A DNA stretch of 64,000 nt from Muricea muricata (lineage: Eukaryota; Cnidaria; Anthozoa; Malacalcyonacea; Plexauridae): contig OY979724.1 of NCBI GenBank assembly GCA_963855995.1, positions 566,858 to 630,857 of the forward strand. Direction: 5' to 3'. Under the pieces are notes generated by a model. That model was not told the origin of the DNA, did not search any database, and was given only the letters and a program-made list of their open reading frames with translations. Shown piece by piece: positions 59,301 through 64,000 of the stretch. Numbering within the stretch: the stretch's first letter is position 1; each line of letters opens with the position of its first letter. The position numbers and the translations under genes are program-made.

Positions 59301-62300
59301 CCGATCATGGCGGAAAGAAAGAAAATTCTCAGACATTCAAAGAACCCGAGAAAAATTTCAGTGAAACACCGCACGAGAACTCCAAAGGAAAATCACCGAA
59401 TAGTTCCAGGAGTCTTAAGAATTCGTTTTATCCAAAGCTTAAGAATTTAGCGAAGAATTTCTCGAAATCAAAACAAAGCAAGACTGATAGTAGTTTTAAT
59501 GATAGTGGTGTGGATTCAGGAAAGGATATTTCAACGAATCAAGAATTCGCAGAAACGTCGGTTATCTCGGAAAGTAAGGTAGAAAGAGAGAATGTTGAAA
59601 TTACAGAAAGTCAGGTTGTTCGTTCTCAGAATGTTGCATCCAGAAAAATCGATTCTTCGATATCGTCCCAAAGCGTTGATTCTACTAAATCTTCACAATA
59701 TCACGCAAATAAACATGAAACACCACAACTATTCGTCCAGATTGAGCAGCAGTCAGTGCAAAAAGATAAAGAAACTGAACCTATTTCTCCATCAAGTCCC
59801 GTTACATCCCCGAAAAGCGCAAAGAAACGGTTCTTCCAAGGAGGAAATCGCGTTAAACCAGTTACCGTTACAGTAAAGGATTCTGACAATAATCCCGGTA
59901 AGACACAGGGGAAAACTACGTCGAATAGTGTAGTGACTTCTCAAGGGAGTCAGAAAAGCATAGCAAATGAAGAAAGTCTAGAGAAACGCAACAGAATAAT
60001 CAGTACCTCATTGCCACCCACACCTATAGATAATCATCAGGACAGGATCACCGAGACACCAGTTTCAAGAAGTGTGGACGATACAGCATTGAATTCAAGA
60101 CCAGTCTTTGAAGCTGACTCAAAATTGCCTGAAGATCAAATGCAATTGCATTCCACTTCAAATGAAAGCATGCACAGGGAAGCCAAAGAGAGAACGACAA
60201 GTTACCGCATTACTGAAATCACAGGCAAAAGAGGAAGTGTGAGCGATGGAAATAATTCTAGATTTATTGGCAGCTCCACAAGACGAGAACACTTGAAATC
60301 CATTGATCAGTCAGCCTCAGACTCAGTCGTCACTTACAAGAATAATACAGACAAGATTTGTGAGATTACCCTTCAAGGCGATGATAGCAAGAACCCTGAT
60401 ATAAATTCAAAACGCGAGGAGTCCAAGGCCAAGCAGAGCAAAGAATCTGAAATTGCTAAAACCAAGCATCGTTCCTTCTTTAAGACAAAAATCTCAACGA
60501 GTGCTGGAAAAGCGAGCTCGTCCCAAGGTCGAGACAGTCCTGAAAGAAAAGGGAAGAAAGAAGATAGGAAAGAGTATGAAGGTACAAGAGAGACAGAGGG
60601 TAGGAGTAGTGAGGATCCTGGTCAGGACTCTACAGTGATAAAAGATGATACGCTGGACAATTCCAATCCGGTTTTGAAGGAAGAATCTACTTTAAGTAGC
60701 AGCAAAGAAATTGCCAAGAGCCGTGAAGCACTGAAAGAAGAAAAGAAAGTTAAGAAGCAATCTTTAAAAGATAAAGAAGATAAAGAGAAGAGTGAATTCG
60801 GGACGAAAATCAAAGGATTTATCACGAAGGTTTTACCCCAAAAGGACGCGAAGAAAAGCTCGTCAAAAGAAAATAGTGTGAACGAAACTCCTGGAAAAAC
60901 AACTGTGGCTGAATCAGGATCCCCAGATGAAAACAACAATCCTACCACAAGTTCAAACGATGATAACCAACAACCAAATACCTCCTTCATTACGAAGTCT
61001 AGAAGGTCCATCTTTGTGGCGAAGCATTTGGGCGAATCTGATACGGAGAAAACAAGAACATCCGAGGAAGAAGGAGGCGAGGTGCGAGTTGAAACAAAGA
61101 AATTGACCACATCACATCCGGATAAAAGTGAGCGAAGATATGCATCAAAGGCGAAGCACTTAGGTGATCATAAAACTATAAAAACAAAAAGCTTTGAGTC
61201 CGAAAAACACACCGGTCAAAGATTTTTGACTGTAGAAGCAGACGATATCGTGCGGGAAAATTTGAGAGGGAGTGGAGTTGGTAGTACGAATGGCAAACGT
61301 TCTTTCCCTAAGAGAGATGCATTCGAACCGAAACGACTACAAAATGAGAGCATTACCAAAACAGAGGTTGTGGACAACGTCGAAGCCTTTGATTCAGTTT
61401 TTGATTTTTTCGAAAACGAATTCAATGATGAAGAAAGTAAAGATGGTAAGGAGGAATCTTTGCCAAAACCGGATGCACAAAAACATTCAAAAGAATTTAA
61501 AAAAGCAAGCAGTGGTTTGGTTGTATCAAATAACACCCTAGAACACGGGAGAAACTTTAGAGTTTCGAACGAGAAGGAGAATAGAGCGAAGAGAGATGAC
61601 AATCAATTGGCGAGAGGTGATAGGATTAATGGATTGAAGGGAAGTGGTGGACATATATCGACTACACATGTTAATGTGAATACAACTGATGCAAAGTGCC
61701 AAGAAATATCCCCAAATGTACACACCAAAGGGGATATACCAGAGGAGACGACAGCTGATGAAAAACAGAGAAATTTGGAGCAGATCAAAGGATTTACGAT
61801 CAAACACACGAAGACAAGCAGTCTGATTCTGAACAAAAGTATTGAAGATGATTTGGACAAACTTGGTGAAGACAGTGATGAAAATCCTCAGGGGAATTTG
61901 AAGCATCGAGAGTTGAATACATACCAAGGTAATCATATTATTTCACTATTAATATCACCTTTTTGTTTTTTGTATTTCAAAAGAAAACATGTTTAATCAG
62001 TGGCTTTATAAGTAATCGTCCTGATTAGTATAAACTTTAAATATAATCTTATTGAACGACTATTTGAGTGCTTTTTTTGTAGTTGTTTACGAAAGTTGCG
62101 TCGGTCTCGTGCGAAGCACTCGTATCTTTTTGCTGCACACTAATAAACAACGGCCACTCGTCAAAATCGCGGGCTACATTTTAATTGAAATCACCTGACG
62201 GTAAAGTTAGTAAAATCAACTAGTTAGTTGTCCTTATATTTTTTTCAGTGGAATCTCCGAGAAACGTCAAAACTCACATCACTACAAGTGGCAACAAAGC

Positions 62301-63767
62301 AGACCATGGTAGATCCATTGAGATTGACAAGAATGAAACAACACCTAAAACGACAGCGAGTTCCTCAGCAGGATTTCTAACGAAAGACGAAGAAGACACG
62401 GACCAACATTTGAAATACGTCGAGAAAGTCATGGTATTGGTTCACCGTGGTGCGAGTGATGTCAAAAGACTGGTGCAAGAATCTAACGCGCAATCCAGCG
62501 ACGTACACTCGACCCCAGCTTCCACACCATTATTACACAGCCGTCAGAGTTCTGGAGAAAGCTATGATGGTCAAAGCTCGAGGATGGACCTTACTCGTGA
62601 AATGTCTGGCGCTGAAAAAAAAGTAGTTCGCCCAGTAGAGAAGAGCTTACAAAACGATATAACAAGCGACGAGTCTTCGTTTTCAGGTCGTAGACCTTCG
62701 GAACACAATCGGACCGGTTCTAGAGACGACGACAGCAGGAGCAAAGTTATTTTAACTCGTGAAATGCCTGCTGAGAATGCCATGATAACTCGCTTGAGCC
62801 CTGAGAGAAATTTCAGAAGCGTCATCACAAATCAGGATAAAAAACGCGTTTTGAAGATGAACGGAGATTGGGGTGATGTTGTTGAAGAATTTCTCATAAC
62901 AAATAAAACAGAAACAACATCGAGTGATGTGAAGAAGCGGCATGGAGATGAATTGTTTGAATTTATTGAAGAACAACTTGTTCTTGAAAAGACTTCCGAA
63001 CAACTGCAACCTGAAGACTCCTCGACCCCCATCCAGGATGAGAACATGAAGAACCGTGGTAAGTCTGGTCACCATGATTTCACCAACAGCTCGTTCAGCA
63101 GCACCTCTCGTACAACAAGCAAGTCGTTAGAAATGGTGGATAAAACTGATGGGGGACGCCTCGGCACGCGTGCTGATGTAGAAGGTAATGTCCAGAAATA
63201 CCACAGCACAGCATAGCATAGCATACCATTCCATACTATTAACATTACTTTTTCCTGATTTAGAAACCAAAGAATTCAGTACATCCAGAAATGCAACCAC
63301 CTCTTCACGACTGCATATTACCACAGCTCCAGCAGCCAATTCTACTTCTACGAATTTGGTAAAAACGTCAGAAATGACCACCAGTCTACCACCATCAAAT
63401 GCGGCTACCGTATCGCGAACGAAGATCCGAACCAGACCTCTATCTGCAAATTTTGAAGAACAACGAACAGAAAGCATTACACGCACAGCAACTTTATTAC
63501 AGCAACAAAACGAGACGGTTGCCAGTCAGAAATTGACCAGACCCAAGTCGTTCTTGAATAAGAATACAAAGAAAAATTCAGTGATAGTTTCAATGTCGGA
63601 CGGTGATAATCGCTTGAAAGAAACAGCTGATTCAAATGGCGTTTCCTCCTCAACGAAGAACACGCAAAGAAATTCGAAGAATGAAGTATTGAATACAAAT
63701 GTTGAATTAAAGGAAAAAGCCAAACGGGAGCCGCCTCCTGTTCTGCCAAAACCACAACGAAATAAAG
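53399..63767 (+). CDS. Giant low-complexity scaffold-type protein with YxxP and RPKSADVS repeats (partial)
   Basis: Exons 53399-61928, 62249-63184 and 63264-63767, all joined in phase 1 (donors gtaatc, gtaatg and a final gtaaac; acceptors ttttttcag and tgatttag). The start is firm: TAG lies in frame two codons before the ATG. About 3,323 residues are visible. Residues 1-130 look moderately ordered; the rest is Ser/Lys/Glu/Asn-rich and mostly disordered. Residues about 280-325 repeat GDV and TTSYVR. YxxP motifs occur at Y627, 676, 693, 725, 861, 948, 994, 1020, 1065, 1102 and 1145. RPKSADVS-type repeats lie at about 1547, 1587, 1633 and 1679. Basophilic sites such as RRSKSLG, RRTKSVE, RKSKSEPN and RTRSEP recur, and the last exon ends in PPPVLPKPQR. 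YxxP clusters are known as docking sites for Crk-type SH2 domains in p130Cas, so a tyrosine-phosphorylated scaffold is inferred. No family or domain is recognised. If the last donor is unused, TAG at 63779 ends the protein. Confidence 0.85.
54230..54375 (+). repeat. In-frame minisatellite with TGACGTCA octamers
   Basis: Degenerate repeats encode GDVRSGDVTTSYVR-like units. The DNA has three perfect TGACGTCA palindromes (54268-54275, 54283-54290, 54313-54320) and further TACGTCA words. TGACGTCA is the CREB/ATF consensus, but coding repetition explains it as well. Confidence 0.7.
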
Positions 63768-64000
63768 GTAAACGACGGTAGTTCTTGTTGGGCTCAATAC
63801 GACCCTATATATAAAACAATAGAACTTATTCTGATGTAGTAAATCAAGTCAACTCTGCCATGCAAGTGTAAAGGCTGGATGAAATGAAATCCTATTGTGA
63901 CAGAGGATATTTTGAGCTTCAGACTGAAAAAGTAAAGGAACATGTGTTTTGGCTATGTTTTCACTTCAAAATACATGATTGTGCTGGGAAAGCATCAAGT
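63768..64000 (+). other. Probable intron of the scaffold gene
   Basis: Starts with donor GTAAAC after phase-1 AATAAAG. No acceptor with a continuing open frame is seen before the window ends. Confidence 0.5.

Overview
The window looks like nuclear DNA of an intron-rich marine invertebrate. A cnidarian or similarly slow-evolving animal is my best guess, from gene structure and repeat style rather than from a diagnostic marker. The DNA is AT-rich, introns are short with GT-AG ends, and about half of the window is repetitive. Most real exons are too short to stand out as open frames, so the genes were assembled by hand from splice sites, reading phase and family resemblance.

Layout. 1-83: last codons of an unidentified + strand gene. 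3275-3784 (-): three-exon UBALD (FAM100) homologue, 94 aa. 4449-5765 (+): four-exon gene for a 245 aa HMG-box-like protein with an E2F-type site just upstream and several cell-cycle-type motifs. 6691-19884 (-): complete EXOC7/EXO70 exocyst subunit in 27 coding exons, 700 aa. Its introns are full of MITEs, hAT-like elements, inverted repeats, a minisatellite, a long TATG microsatellite, a tRNA-like sequence and a hammerhead-ribozyme-like core. 19885-22678: MITEs and a LINE-type 3' fragment.

22679-44724: a 22 kb tandem array with a 3,312 bp period. Each period is a dimer of two related halves. The A halves carry a decayed 3' end of a Penelope-like retroelement and a 182 bp near-perfect palindrome. 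The B halves carry a separate module with a tRNA-like stretch. A few diagnostic variants show stepwise homogenisation along the array.

44746-45673: non-autonomous DNA transposon with 29 bp terminal inverted repeats and a perfect 8 bp target duplication. 45885-46179 (+): first two exons of an NDUFA3-like complex I subunit; the last exon was not found, and a 1.5 kb fold-back element begins about 160 bp downstream. 47818-49800: a ~180 bp satellite, split by an inverted relative of the array module and by coiled-coil-like minus-strand exons. 49803-53369: palindromic repeats, a C-rich minisatellite, a MITE and probable upstream sequence of the last gene.

53399-63767 (+, continuing past the window): a very large, low-complexity scaffold-type protein. 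One exon encodes 2,843 residues and two more exons follow, all joined in phase 1. It carries 11 YxxP motifs in about 520 residues, four RPKSADVS-type repeats, many basophilic-kinase/14-3-3-like sites and a C-terminal proline-rich SH3-ligand-like motif. I recognise no family. It is the strongest candidate here for an undescribed signalling scaffold; the array is the strongest candidate for an unusual DNA structure.

The genes are unrelated housekeeping or regulatory genes (vesicle tethering, respiration, ubiquitin-related, probable cell cycle, probable tyrosine-kinase scaffold) and nothing suggests that they act together.
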